64,000 bases of DNA. It comes from UBA4744 sp963707435 (GTDB lineage: Bacteria; Actinomycetota; Acidimicrobiia; Spongiisociales; UBA4744). Both the position numbers and the translations under genes were made by a program. Shown one piece after another: positions 25,486-33,469 of this stretch (its first letter is position 1; every line of letters starts with the position of its first letter). Under the pieces are notes generated by a model. That model made no database searches. It saw nothing but the letters and a program-made list of their open reading frames with translations, and was not told where the DNA came from. The stretch covers positions 372,001 to 436,000 of the forward strand of contig CAVPPF010000007.1 in NCBI GenBank assembly GCA_963707435.1, read 5' to 3'.

Positions 25486-26294
25486 TGGCCGGCGACGTCG
25501 AACAGCATTGGGATCTGGTCCTGTTCGGTGATCCCGTCGACCACTCGTTGTCACCGGTGATCCAGCAGGCGGCTCTCGACGCGATCGGATTGGCGGGCAC
25601 CTACCGGGCCGTCCGCGTGGACGAGGCAGGCTTTCGACGCGGGTGCGCGGAGCTCCGGGAAGGGCGATGGCGCGGCGCCAACGTCACGATGCCCCACAAA
25701 CGGCTCGCCTGTGCCGAGGTGGACGCTCGAACCGATGAAGCAGGTCGCGCCGGGTCGGTCAACACCATTGTTGTCGACGGCGCGCGGTTGATCGGGCACA
25801 GCACCGATATCGAAGGCATCCGCACAACCTGGGACGAAGCCGAACTTCCGGACCATGCTCCGGTGCTGGTGCTGGGCGCAGGCGGCGCAGCGGCGGCCGC
25901 CGTGATCGCCGCAGGCTCAACCGATGTGTTCCTCGCGGCCCGCCGCCTCGAGCTTGCCGCCGCTCTCGCTCGGGACGTGGACGTTGCCGTTCGCCCACTG
26001 CCGTGGGGAACGGCGGTTGCCGGAGCCGTCGTCGTCAACGCCACGCCGCTCGGCATGTCCGGCGAATCACTGCCACCCGGCATTGTGGAACAAGCCGCCG
26101 GATTGCTCGACATGGCATACGGACGCTCCACCACGCCTGCAGTGCAGACCGCCCGCAGCCGCGGAATTCCCCACGCGACCGGAACCGATCTCTTAGTGGC
26201 CCAGGCGGCGGCTTCGTTCACGCTCTGGACCGGCCGGGCAGCGCCGGTGGCGGCGATGCGGGCTGCGCTCCAAAAGGCTCAAGCGACAGGCTAG
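25485..26294 (+). CDS. aroE: Shikimate dehydrogenase
   Basis: The 269-residue NADPH-dependent enzyme reduces 3-dehydroshikimate. The substrate domain shows FGDPVDHSLSPVIQ, the catalytic Lys in ANVTMPHKR and Asn/Asp in GSVNTIV and GHSTDIEG; the Rossmann domain has VLVLGAGGAAAAAV and NATPLGM. Start ATG 25485 fits homology. It is separated from aroC, aroK and aroB by the 10-kb pilus cluster, an uncommon interruption. A 41-base gap with a GGAGGAG site precedes the pilus genes, so read-through from aroE is possible. Confidence 0.95.
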   Translation: MAGDVEQHWDLVLFGDPVDHSLSPVIQQAALDAIGLAGTYRAVRVDEAGFRRGCAELREGRWRGANVTMPHKRLACAEVDARTDEAGRAGSVNTIVVDGARLIGHSTDIEGIRTTWDEAELPDHAPVLVLGAGGAAAAAVIAAGSTDVFLAARRLELAAALARDVDVAVRPLPWGTAVAGAVVVNATPLGMSGESLPPGIVEQAAGLLDMAYGRSTTPAVQTARSRGIPHATGTDLLVAQAAASFTLWTGRAAPVAAMRAALQKAQATG

Positions 26295-26335
26295 GAGCGC
26301 CGAAACTCCCTGAGAGTCGGTACGGAGGAGTCTTC

Positions 26336-27241
26336 ATGTCGCTAACCGGTGCCCTCGAGGCATTTCCGCTTCCCGAGGTACTTCGCCTCCTGGCGCGGTC
26401 GGAAAAGAGCGGGACGCTGAGAATTGACGCATCCGACCTGCAAGGTCGGATCTACCTCACAGATGGTTCGCTCAGCTACGCGACGACCCGCCGCGAGGAG
26501 GATCTGGTCGATGATCTTGTCGGAGCGGGTTTGATCGACTCCCAGGACTGGGTGCTGGTCGAGCGCCGCGAGAAGGACGTCGTCGAAGTTCTGGCCGCAG
26601 ACGCCACCGAGCAGCAACTGACCGACCTCCTGGCCGACCAGATCGCCGATGTCATCTTTCGATTGATGCGCCGCAGCGACGGCGACTTCGAATTCTCGGA
26701 GTCCGTCGGCCCGCGCTACAACACGGGGATCAGCGTTGACATCGACGCCTCGATAGCCGAGGCGGAGAAACGAAACGCGCAGTGGTCGGAGATCGAGGAC
26801 GTGATCCCGGCGATCACGTTCCATCTGCGCATGGTTCCCGATCTCAACGACCGCAACGAGGTCTCCGTTCCGTCGACTACCTGGAGGGTGCTCGCCGCCC
26901 TGCAGGGTGAGGGAAGCATCGAAGAGGTAGCACGACGACTGGGAATGACCGACTTCGCCGTCGCGCAGATCATGGCCGGACTTGCCCGGGACGGTCTGCT
27001 CGAAATCGTCGATATGCCGCCACCCGCCGCCTACGGGTACGGTGACGTGCCCCAGGAACCACAGCAAGCCCCGGCGCCGCAACCGGAAGCTCCCGTCGAG
27101 GACGACCAGGATGACGAAATCCTTCTCGAATCGGCGTTGTCCGATGTCGTGGCACCCGAAGAGGATCCTGACGCTCCGGTGATCGCCCGCAGACGTGGCC
27201 TCGGCGCCCGTGTCCAGGAAGCTAAGGACGCCGGTGAGTAA
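26336..27241 (+). CDS. DUF4388 (PATAN-type) protein with winged-helix segment
   Basis: The 301-residue protein has an N-terminal DUF4388 domain: GALEAFPLPEVLRLLARSEK then GTLRIDASDLQGRIYLTDGSLSYA. A second part (about 190-235, WRVLAALQGEGSIEEVARRLGM) looks like a winged helix, and the C-terminus is acidic and Pro-rich. The family occurs in gliding and pilus regulators of cyanobacteria and myxobacteria. It overlaps the pilB start by 8 bases, so I infer a regulator or adaptor of the pilus motor. Ribosome binding site GGAGGAG stands 6 bases before ATG 26336. Confidence 0.8.
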   Translation: MSLTGALEAFPLPEVLRLLARSEKSGTLRIDASDLQGRIYLTDGSLSYATTRREEDLVDDLVGAGLIDSQDWVLVERREKDVVEVLAADATEQQLTDLLADQIADVIFRLMRRSDGDFEFSESVGPRYNTGISVDIDASIAEAEKRNAQWSEIEDVIPAITFHLRMVPDLNDRNEVSVPSTTWRVLAALQGEGSIEEVARRLGMTDFAVAQIMAGLARDGLLEIVDMPPPAAYGYGDVPQEPQQAPAPQPEAPVEDDQDDEILLESALSDVVAPEEDPDAPVIARRRGLGARVQEAKDAGE

Positions 27242-28931
27242 TCGAGCCATGGTCCAGCGGGATGCGGGACATCTCGGGACGCTCCTCCTCGAGGAGGGCA
27301 TCGTCACCGAGGAGACCCTCAAGAAGGGCCTCGATCTCCACCATGAGACCGGCCGTCCACTCGGACGCGTCCTCGTGGAAGAGAACCTGGTCGAAGAACG
27401 CGACCTCGTCCGGGTACTCGCCAAGAACATCGGGATCGAATTCGTCGACCTGGACGAGGGTGCCGTCGACCCGGCCGCCGCAGCCCTGATCCCCGAAGCT
27501 CTGGCCAGGCGCTACGCCGCACTGCCCATCGGTTTTGAGGACGAGAAGCTCGTGATTGCGATGGCCGACCCGGCCAATGTGCTGGCGATCGACGACATCC
27601 GGGCGATCTCCGGGCGTGAGGTGATCCTCAAGGTAGCCACCCGCTCGGATGTGGAGGCTGCGGTATCCCGTCTTGCCTCGCTCGACAACTCTGTGACCGA
27701 TATGGCCGAGCTCGCCGCCGAGGACTCGGTTGAGGCGCATGATCTCAGCGCCGTTGAAGCGGCGGCGGATGAGGCGCCGGTCGTCAAGCTGGTCAACATG
27801 CTGATTACCAGGGCAGCCGCCGACCGTGCTTCGGACATCCACATCGAACCAACCGAACGAGACCTCAGAGTCCGATTCCGGATCGACGGTGTACTCCACG
27901 AGATCATGCGGACTCCCCGTTCGATCTCAAATGCGCTCGTCAGCCGGCTCAAGATCATGGCCGACATCGACATCGCCGAGCGGCGCCGTCCTCAGGACGG
28001 ACGCATCAACCTGAAGGTCGGTGGCAAACAGCTCGACCTCCGCGTGTCGAGCCTGCCCACCATCTACGGCGAGAAAGTCGTAATGCGGCTGCTCGATACC
28101 GGTACGGCACTGCTCGAGCTCAAGGATCTCGGATTCCTCGGTGAAAACGAGCGGCGCTACCAGGAATCGTTCAGCAAGCCGTACGGGACCATCCTGTGCG
28201 TCGGGCCGACCGGTTCCGGCAAGTCGACCACGCTCTATGCAACGCTCAACGTCCTCAACCGGCCGGAAGTGAACATCGTGACGATCGAGGACCCGGTCGA
28301 GTACCGGCTGCCGGGAATCAGCCAGGTCCAGGTGAACAAGAAGGCCGGCCTCAACTTCGCATCGGCCTTGCGCTCGTTCCTGCGCCAGGACCCGGACATC
28401 ATGCTGGTTGGTGAGATCCGTGACCAGGAGACGGCGAACATCGCCATTGAATCGGCGCTGACCGGCCACCTGGTTCTTTCCACGCTCCACACCAACAATG
28501 CTCCCGCCAGTGTCAGCCGCTTGATCGAGATGGGGGTCGAACCGTTCCTGGTGGGCTCCGCCCTCGACGCAGTCTTGGCGCAGCGCCTCGCCCGACGGTT
28601 GTGCAGTCACTGCAAAGAGGAATACACCCCAACGGCGGAGGCGCTTCGGGAAGCCAACTTCCCCATGGAGGATCGCGATGAAGCGCCCAAGCTGCACCGG
28701 GCCGTTGGCTGCAAACACTGCGCAAATACCGGCTACCGGGGCCGGCTGGCAGTCCATGAGTTGATGACCGTGAACGAGGAGATCGAGTTGCTGACCGTTG
28801 AGCGAGCCGCCACCGAGAACCTGACGCGGGCGGCTATCGCCAACGGAATGCGGACCCTCAGACAGGACGGCATGGACAAGGTTGCCATGGGGCTCACCTC
28901 CATCGAGGAGATCATGCGGGTGATCATCTAG
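27234..28931 (+). CDS. pilB: Type IV pilus assembly ATPase PilB (GspE family)
   Basis: The 565-residue hexameric ATPase powers pilus extension. An N-terminal MshEN-type domain (HLGTLLLEEGIVTEETLKKGL; such domains can bind c-di-GMP) is followed by the secretion ATPase core with Walker A GPTGSGKST near 324, the Asp box, Walker B DIMLVGEIRD and the His box HLVLSTLHTNNA. The PilB/GspE tetracysteine zinc motif is present (CSHC near 457 and CKHC near 493), separating it from PilT. The start GTG 27234 overlaps the DUF4388 gene; ATG 27249 is an alternative. Confidence 0.95.
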   Translation: MSNRAMVQRDAGHLGTLLLEEGIVTEETLKKGLDLHHETGRPLGRVLVEENLVEERDLVRVLAKNIGIEFVDLDEGAVDPAAAALIPEALARRYAALPIGFEDEKLVIAMADPANVLAIDDIRAISGREVILKVATRSDVEAAVSRLASLDNSVTDMAELAAEDSVEAHDLSAVEAAADEAPVVKLVNMLITRAAADRASDIHIEPTERDLRVRFRIDGVLHEIMRTPRSISNALVSRLKIMADIDIAERRRPQDGRINLKVGGKQLDLRVSSLPTIYGEKVVMRLLDTGTALLELKDLGFLGENERRYQESFSKPYGTILCVGPTGSGKSTTLYATLNVLNRPEVNIVTIEDPVEYRLPGISQVQVNKKAGLNFASALRSFLRQDPDIMLVGEIRDQETANIAIESALTGHLVLSTLHTNNAPASVSRLIEMGVEPFLVGSALDAVLAQRLARRLCSHCKEEYTPTAEALREANFPMEDRDEAPKLHRAVGCKHCANTGYRGRLAVHELMTVNEEIELLTVERAATENLTRAAIANGMRTLRQDGMDKVAMGLTSIEEIMRVII

Positions 28932-29037
28932 CGGAGCGGCCGGGACCGGGCGGGCCGCGGAAACCTTCAAGCCGGAGCGATCCGGTGCCGAAACTCAAGT
29001 GAGGCAGATCGCCTCGAAGGGAAACTGGAAGAGAGCA
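28932..29037 (+). other. Structured 106-base spacer between pilB and pilT
   Basis: Three hairpins can be drawn: GCGGCC/GGCCGC (28936-28958), CCGGA-GCGA-TCCGG with a GNRA tetraloop (28972-28985) and GAGGC/GCCTC (29001-29015). There is no T run. It could be an RNA processing or regulatory element that sets the pilB to pilT ratio; no known riboswitch core was recognised. Confidence 0.3.
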
Positions 29038-30603
29038 ATGAACACAGCATCACGCAGACTCGGTGAGCTCCTGGTTGATCGCAGGTTGCTGTCCAAGGAC
29101 AGCCTGGAAGGCCTCCTGGAGAAGGAAACCGCGACCGGCGTTCCCATTGCCAAGCTCCTCATCGATGGCGGGCACGTCCGCGAGGAAGACTTGCTCCGAG
29201 CCGTTGCCGACCGGGTCGGCATGCTGTACATAGATCTCGACGATGCGCTGCTCGATCCGGAAGCCGTCGGCATGATCGACGCCGACGCCGCCAGGCAGCT
29301 CATGGTCATACCCGTCCGCACGGAAGACGAGAAGGTCGTCGTCGCCGTAGCGGATCCCTTCGACCCGGAGACCCACGTGCGTCTCGAGAAGACGCTCGGA
29401 GTAGGTGTCACCCTCGCCCTGGCCACCCGGGCGGCTATCGGCAGAGCCATCGATTTCGTCCACGGTGCCGAACAGGTTCCGCTCGTCCGCCAACCCGGAA
29501 TGCCGGCGCAGGAGGGGACGATCAGCGAACCCGAGACCTTGCATCTCAACGAACTCCTCGGCATTCAGCTCGATCGCGGCGGATCCGACCTGCACCTCAC
29601 CGCCGGCTCCCACCCGCAGATCCGGGTGCACGGAAAACTAGAACGACTGAGCGACTTTCCGATCATGAAACCGGCCGAGTTGCGCCGCATGATCTACAGC
29701 ATTCTCACCGAGAAACAGCGGGAGAAGCTCGAAGAAACCCTGGAACTCGACGCTTCCCATCCGGTGCCCGGACGTGGCCGTTTTCGCATGAACGTGTACT
29801 TTCAGCGCGATTCGATCGGCGCCGCCTTTCGAGCCATTCCGACCGACATCATGTCGCTCCAGCAGCTGGGGATCCCACCGTCGGTCGGTGAGCTGGCCGA
29901 TTTGCAGCGCGGCCTGGTGCTGGTCACCGGTCCTACCGGGTCCGGCAAGTCGACGACCCTGGCGGCTCTCATCGACATGGTGAACAGCAAGCGTTCGTGC
30001 CACATCCTGACCGTCGAGGATCCAATCGAGTTCCTCCACGTGCACAAGCAGGCAATCGTCAACCAACGCGAGGTTGGGGCGGACACGCTCGGCTTCGGCC
30101 CCGCCTTGAAACACGCCCTACGGCAGGACCCCGACGTGATCCTGGTAGGTGAGTTGCGGGACCTCGAGACCATCTCGACCGCTCTGACGGCTGCAGAGAC
30201 CGGTCACCTCGTGTTCGCAACGTTGCACACGCAGGATGCACCGCAGACGATCGACCGGATTGTCGACGTATTTCCTTCACACCAGCAGCAACAGGTGCGG
30301 GTCCAGCTCGCCTCGACCATCCAGGCCATCATGACGCAGCAACTCGTGCCGCTGCGGACCGGCAAGGGTCGGGTCCCGGCAGTCGAGGTGATGGTTGCCA
30401 CGTCTGGGATCCGGAACCTCATCCGGGAATCAAAGAACCATCAGATCACCACAGCGATGCAAGCCGGTGGCAAACACGGCATGCAGACCATGGATCAGGC
30501 TCTGGCAGACCTGGTTCGCCGCAATCTCATCTCGTACGCGGTAGCCGTGGAACGCTGCATGAACCTGGAGGATTTCCAAAGGCTCGCGGGCCGGATGGCA
30601 TAG
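29038..30603 (+). CDS. pilT: PilT-type ATPase with N-terminal MshEN-like domain
   Basis: The 521-residue protein has a PilT retraction ATPase core: GGSDLHLTAGSHPQIRVHGKL, Walker A GPTGSGKST near 298, VEDPIEFLH, GELRDLETISTALTAAETGHLV and the His box ATLHTQDAPQTIDRIVDVFP. The tetracysteine motif of PilB is absent, as in PilT. Unlike the ~350-residue classical PilT, about 165 residues of MshEN type (RRLGELLVDRRLLSKDSLE) precede it. I start at ATG 29038 because GGAAGAG lies upstream. It should drive pilus retraction. Confidence 0.92.
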   Translation: MNTASRRLGELLVDRRLLSKDSLEGLLEKETATGVPIAKLLIDGGHVREEDLLRAVADRVGMLYIDLDDALLDPEAVGMIDADAARQLMVIPVRTEDEKVVVAVADPFDPETHVRLEKTLGVGVTLALATRAAIGRAIDFVHGAEQVPLVRQPGMPAQEGTISEPETLHLNELLGIQLDRGGSDLHLTAGSHPQIRVHGKLERLSDFPIMKPAELRRMIYSILTEKQREKLEETLELDASHPVPGRGRFRMNVYFQRDSIGAAFRAIPTDIMSLQQLGIPPSVGELADLQRGLVLVTGPTGSGKSTTLAALIDMVNSKRSCHILTVEDPIEFLHVHKQAIVNQREVGADTLGFGPALKHALRQDPDVILVGELRDLETISTALTAAETGHLVFATLHTQDAPQTIDRIVDVFPSHQQQQVRVQLASTIQAIMTQQLVPLRTGKGRVPAVEVMVATSGIRNLIRESKNHQITTAMQAGGKHGMQTMDQALADLVRRNLISYAVAVERCMNLEDFQRLAGRMA

Positions 30604-30616
30604 GAGGACCGGACAC

Positions 30617-31840
30617 ATGGCGACATCAACGTTCACCTACAAGGTCAAGGACAAGACGGGCAAGCTGCACGACGGCGAGATGCAGGCTTCGTCCCAGTCG
30701 GCCGTGGCCAAGGCGCTGCGTGAGCGCGGGTTTGTGCCGGTTGCGGTGGAGGAGAAGAAGGCTTCGACGCTCCAGATGGAGATCAAGATCCCCGGTCTGT
30801 CCGGTCGGGTGAAGGTCAAGGAGGTCTCGGTCTTCAGCCGCCAGTTCGCCACCATGATCAACTCGGGCCTCTCGCTGCTGCGTTCCCTGACCATCCTGGC
30901 CGAACAGACGCCGAACCGTGCTTTCCGAGACATCATTCTCGAGGTCAAATCCGACGTGGAGAAGGGGTCGTCGCTTTCCCAGGCTCTGGAGAAGCACCCG
31001 AAAGTATTCCCCAGGCTCTATTCCTCCATGGTGAAGTCGGGTGAGGTTGGTGGTGTTCTGGACGAGACGCTCGAGCGATTGGCGCTGACGCTCGAGGCGC
31101 AGGTCGAACTCCGGTCTCAGGTCAAGTCGGCCATGATGTACCCGGCTGCGGTTTTCGGGTTGGTCATCTTCATCGTCATCGCCATGCTGCTGTTCGTCGT
31201 GCCGATGTTCGAATCGATGTTTGCCGACTTCGGAGCGGAACTTCCGCTCCCGACCCGGATGCTCATGTCGCTTTCGGTAATCTTCACTACGTACTGGTAC
31301 GTTGCCATTGGTGGCACGGTCGCGGCGATCTACGGCTTCAAGCGGTGGATCGCCACCGATCGCGGTCGCAGCAGGTTCGACGCCATCAAGCTGAAAATGC
31401 CCATTTTCGGCAAACTGGTCCACAAAACTGCGCTGGCCCGTTTCTCGCATACCCTGGCCGCCCTGACCCGGACCGGTGTTCCCATTCTGATGGCGATGGA
31501 TATCGTGGCCGAAACCTCCGGCAATGCCGTGGTTGCCCGGGCCGTGCACAGCGTGCAGGCCTCGGTGAAAGAGGGAGAGTCGATCGCCGAACCGCTCTCG
31601 AACCATCCTGTGTTCCCGCCGATGGTCGTGCAGATGATGGCCGTCGGGGAGGAGACGGGCGCGCTCGACACGATGTTGGAGAAGGTCGGCGATTTCTTCG
31701 ACCGGGAGGTCAAGACGATGGTCGAAGGTCTTACCAGCCTCATCGAGCCTCTCCTGGTCGTGATCCTGGGTGCCACCGTCGGCGGCATGCTGCTGGCGCT
31801 CTACCTGCCCATCTTCAACGTCATCACGCTGATCGACTAA
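30617..31840 (+). CDS. pilC: Type IV pilus inner membrane platform protein PilC (GspF family)
   Basis: The 407-residue membrane protein joins the ATPases to the growing pilus. The N-terminal part (FTYKVKDKTGKLHDGEM) is followed by two T2SSF domains, each ending in membrane helices: FSRQFATMINSGLSLLRSL, VFGLVIFIVIAMLLFVVPMF, FSHTLAALTRTGVPILMAM and the final GATVGGMLLALYLPIFNVI. GAGGACC-rich sequence precedes ATG. It lies 13 bases after pilT, so pilB-pilT-pilC form one unit. Confidence 0.95.
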   Translation: MATSTFTYKVKDKTGKLHDGEMQASSQSAVAKALRERGFVPVAVEEKKASTLQMEIKIPGLSGRVKVKEVSVFSRQFATMINSGLSLLRSLTILAEQTPNRAFRDIILEVKSDVEKGSSLSQALEKHPKVFPRLYSSMVKSGEVGGVLDETLERLALTLEAQVELRSQVKSAMMYPAAVFGLVIFIVIAMLLFVVPMFESMFADFGAELPLPTRMLMSLSVIFTTYWYVAIGGTVAAIYGFKRWIATDRGRSRFDAIKLKMPIFGKLVHKTALARFSHTLAALTRTGVPILMAMDIVAETSGNAVVARAVHSVQASVKEGESIAEPLSNHPVFPPMVVQMMAVGEETGALDTMLEKVGDFFDREVKTMVEGLTSLIEPLLVVILGATVGGMLLALYLPIFNVITLID

Positions 31841-31854
31841 CGACCGGTCGACGC

Positions 31855-31930
31855 ACTAGTCACTTCCGGCGCAGATGAATAGGCAGCAAGTAGCGAATTG
31901 CCGCTCAACTCTCGGCCACGTAGGGCCGAT
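31855..31930 (+). promoter_or_regulatory. Leader element before pilA, shared with the minor-pilin operon
   Basis: ACTAGTCA (31855-31862) and a 22-base hairpin block with a perfect TCGGCC/GGCCGA stem (31909-31930) lie in the 138-base gap between pilC and pilA. Both recur upstream of the gene at 12188. The block is 48 bases before the pilA ATG, close to where a promoter or 5' leader should be; GATATCTACT follows directly and may hold the -10 box. Confidence 0.4.
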
Positions 31931-31978
31931 ATCTACTGATGAGGGCCGAACGCCGGCTCTCTCCAAAGGAGGAATCTC

Positions 31979-32431
31979 ATGATTCGTTGGATCAACAGCC
32001 GACTCGGAAACGAGGAAGGCTTTACGTTGGTCGAGTTGATGGTGGTCGTATTGATCATTGCCATTCTTGTGGCGATCGCCATCCCGACCTTCCTCGGTGC
32101 TCGTACCAGTGCCCAGGACCGGGCCGCTCAGAGCGACCTGCGCAACGCCCTGACCGCCGAGAAGGTGTTCTACGTGGACAACGAGGCGTACAGCGACAAC
32201 GGCGCAGGCGAGCTGGCTGCCATCGAGCCGAGCATCGACTGGGCCGCCGTCACCGTGACCCTGAACGCCCTGGACGACCAGGATGTCTGCTTGGAGCTGA
32301 CGTCGGCCAGCGGCACCGTGTTCGTACTCAAGGACATTGCGTCCGGCGCCAACGGTGGTGCCCCGGGTACCTATTACGGCACCGTCAACTGCGCTGGCGC
32401 AGTAGCGACCACAGCGGACGCCGGCTGGTAA
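31979..32431 (+). CDS. pilA: Major type IV pilin PilA
   Basis: The 150-residue prepilin has a short basic leader and the type III signal EEGFTLVELMVVVLIIAIL with G14 before the cleavage and Glu at +5 (E19), then the long N-terminal helix. The C-terminal part has two cysteines (C-L-E-L and VNCAGA) that may close a disulfide loop. A strong site, AAAGGAGG, lies before ATG, and a long hairpin follows the gene, as expected for a highly expressed subunit. It lies between pilC and pilD. Confidence 0.95.
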   Translation: MIRWINSRLGNEEGFTLVELMVVVLIIAILVAIAIPTFLGARTSAQDRAAQSDLRNALTAEKVFYVDNEAYSDNGAGELAAIEPSIDWAAVTVTLNALDDQDVCLELTSASGTVFVLKDIASGANGGAPGTYYGTVNCAGAVATTADAGW

Positions 32432-32453
32432 ACAAACCCATCGACCGAGACCT

Positions 32454-32483
32454 CGAGAGGGCGGCCCGTAGGCCGCCCTCTCG
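32454..32483 (+). terminator. Hairpin terminator after pilA
   Basis: A perfect 13-bp GC-rich stem (starting CGAGAGGGCGGCC) with a CGTA loop lies 22 bases after the pilA stop. There is no T run, which is common for actinobacterial terminators. It may also stabilise the 3' end of the pilA mRNA. Confidence 0.65.
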
Positions 32484-32512
32484 GTATGTCCGGAGATCCC
32501 GGCGGAGCCCGC

Positions 32513-32518
32513 TAACGT
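32513..32518 (+). promoter_or_regulatory. Candidate -10 box of pilD
   Basis: TAACGT lies 21 bases before ATG 32540, behind the pilA terminator; a GAGAGGAG site follows, so this mRNA would have a short leader. Confidence 0.3.
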
Positions 32519-32539
32519 GCTACGCCCGGGAGAGGAGCT

Positions 32540-33310
32540 ATGACCGCATACTTCGCCACGGTGGCCGGCCTGTTCGGGCTGCTCATCGGTTCTTTCTTGA
32601 ACGTGGTCGCGTACCGGGTGCCGCTCGGTCGATCTGTCGTGTCGCCTCCCTCGGCGTGCCCGGCGTGTGGGCGCCCGATCCGCCCGCGTGACAACATCCC
32701 GGTGCTGTCCTGGCTACTGCTGCGCGGGAAGTGTCGCCAGTGCGGTGCTGCGATCTCGCCCCGCTATCCGATCGTCGAGGCCGCAACGGGGATCCTGTTC
32801 GCCGGAACCTATCTGGTGATCGGTGCCGTATGGGTTCTGCCCGCCTACCTGCTCTTCGTGGGAACAACCGTGGCGCTCATCCTGACGGACCTCGACCACA
32901 AGCGGATCCCGAATCGCATTCTGTACCCGGCCACCGTGGCCGCCGTGTTCCTGCTGGCCCTCGGAGCCGCCGCCGATGGGAGGCTGGACGCAGTGCCGCG
33001 CGCCCTGGCGGGTGGTGCGATCTACTTTGGAATACTCCTCCTGATAGCCCTGGCCGCCCGCGGTGGGTTTGGCATGGGTGATGTCAAGCTGGCCTTCCTG
33101 CTCGGGACGTTCCTGGCTTTCGACTCCTGGGCGACCCTGTGGGCCGGGGTCTTCCTGGCCTTTCTCATCGGCGGCGGGGTGTCGCTGCTGCTCCTGGTCA
33201 CGAGACGGAAGGGCCGGAAGGATGCCATCCCGTTCGGTCCTCCACTCATGGTCGGGGCGTGGATCGCGGTGGTTTGGGGCCGGCAACTCGTCGATTGGTA
33301 TATGGGATAG
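32540..33310 (+). CDS. pilD: Prepilin peptidase PilD
   Basis: The 256-residue membrane enzyme cuts prepilin leaders and probably methylates the new N-terminus. The cytoplasmic zinc loop has C40, C43, C65 and C68; the aspartic protease residues are D117 in TDLDHKRIPN and D181 in GFGMGDVKL. The N-terminal GSFLNVVAYRVP is typical. All pilins in the window carry matching cleavage sites. The site GAGAGGAG precedes ATG by a few bases. Confidence 0.95.
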   Translation: MTAYFATVAGLFGLLIGSFLNVVAYRVPLGRSVVSPPSACPACGRPIRPRDNIPVLSWLLLRGKCRQCGAAISPRYPIVEAATGILFAGTYLVIGAVWVLPAYLLFVGTTVALILTDLDHKRIPNRILYPATVAAVFLLALGAAADGRLDAVPRALAGGAIYFGILLLIALAARGGFGMGDVKLAFLLGTFLAFDSWATLWAGVFLAFLIGGGVSLLLLVTRRKGRKDAIPFGPPLMVGAWIAVVWGRQLVDWYMG

Positions 33311-33469
33311 GCCAAACTCGACTTCTGTCGGCAGGCCCGGTGCTTGCGGCCGTTCGAACGCATTGTTACGCTCGTGTAATCACATCGTTGTAATTAGCGG
33401 TGTGGTGGTGGTCGAGCTGGGCCACGCGGGGGGAACCGGTCACAGAGGCCGGCCCAGGGCGGAGACAAC
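33311..33469 (+). promoter_or_regulatory. Upstream region of the pilMNO operon
   Basis: The 159-base gap between pilD and pilM is less GC-rich than its surroundings around 33361-33400. It holds a TACGCT box (33367-33372) and, just after it, two similar direct repeats, GTGTAATCAC and GTTGTAATTAG. I infer a promoter at 33367 with the repeats as a possible regulator site in or near the 5' leader. Confidence 0.35.

Noticed and set aside
31841..31978. c-di-GMP riboswitch before pilA
   Set aside because: Conserved core blocks of the known c-di-GMP-I class are not present; only a short hairpin and a box were seen.
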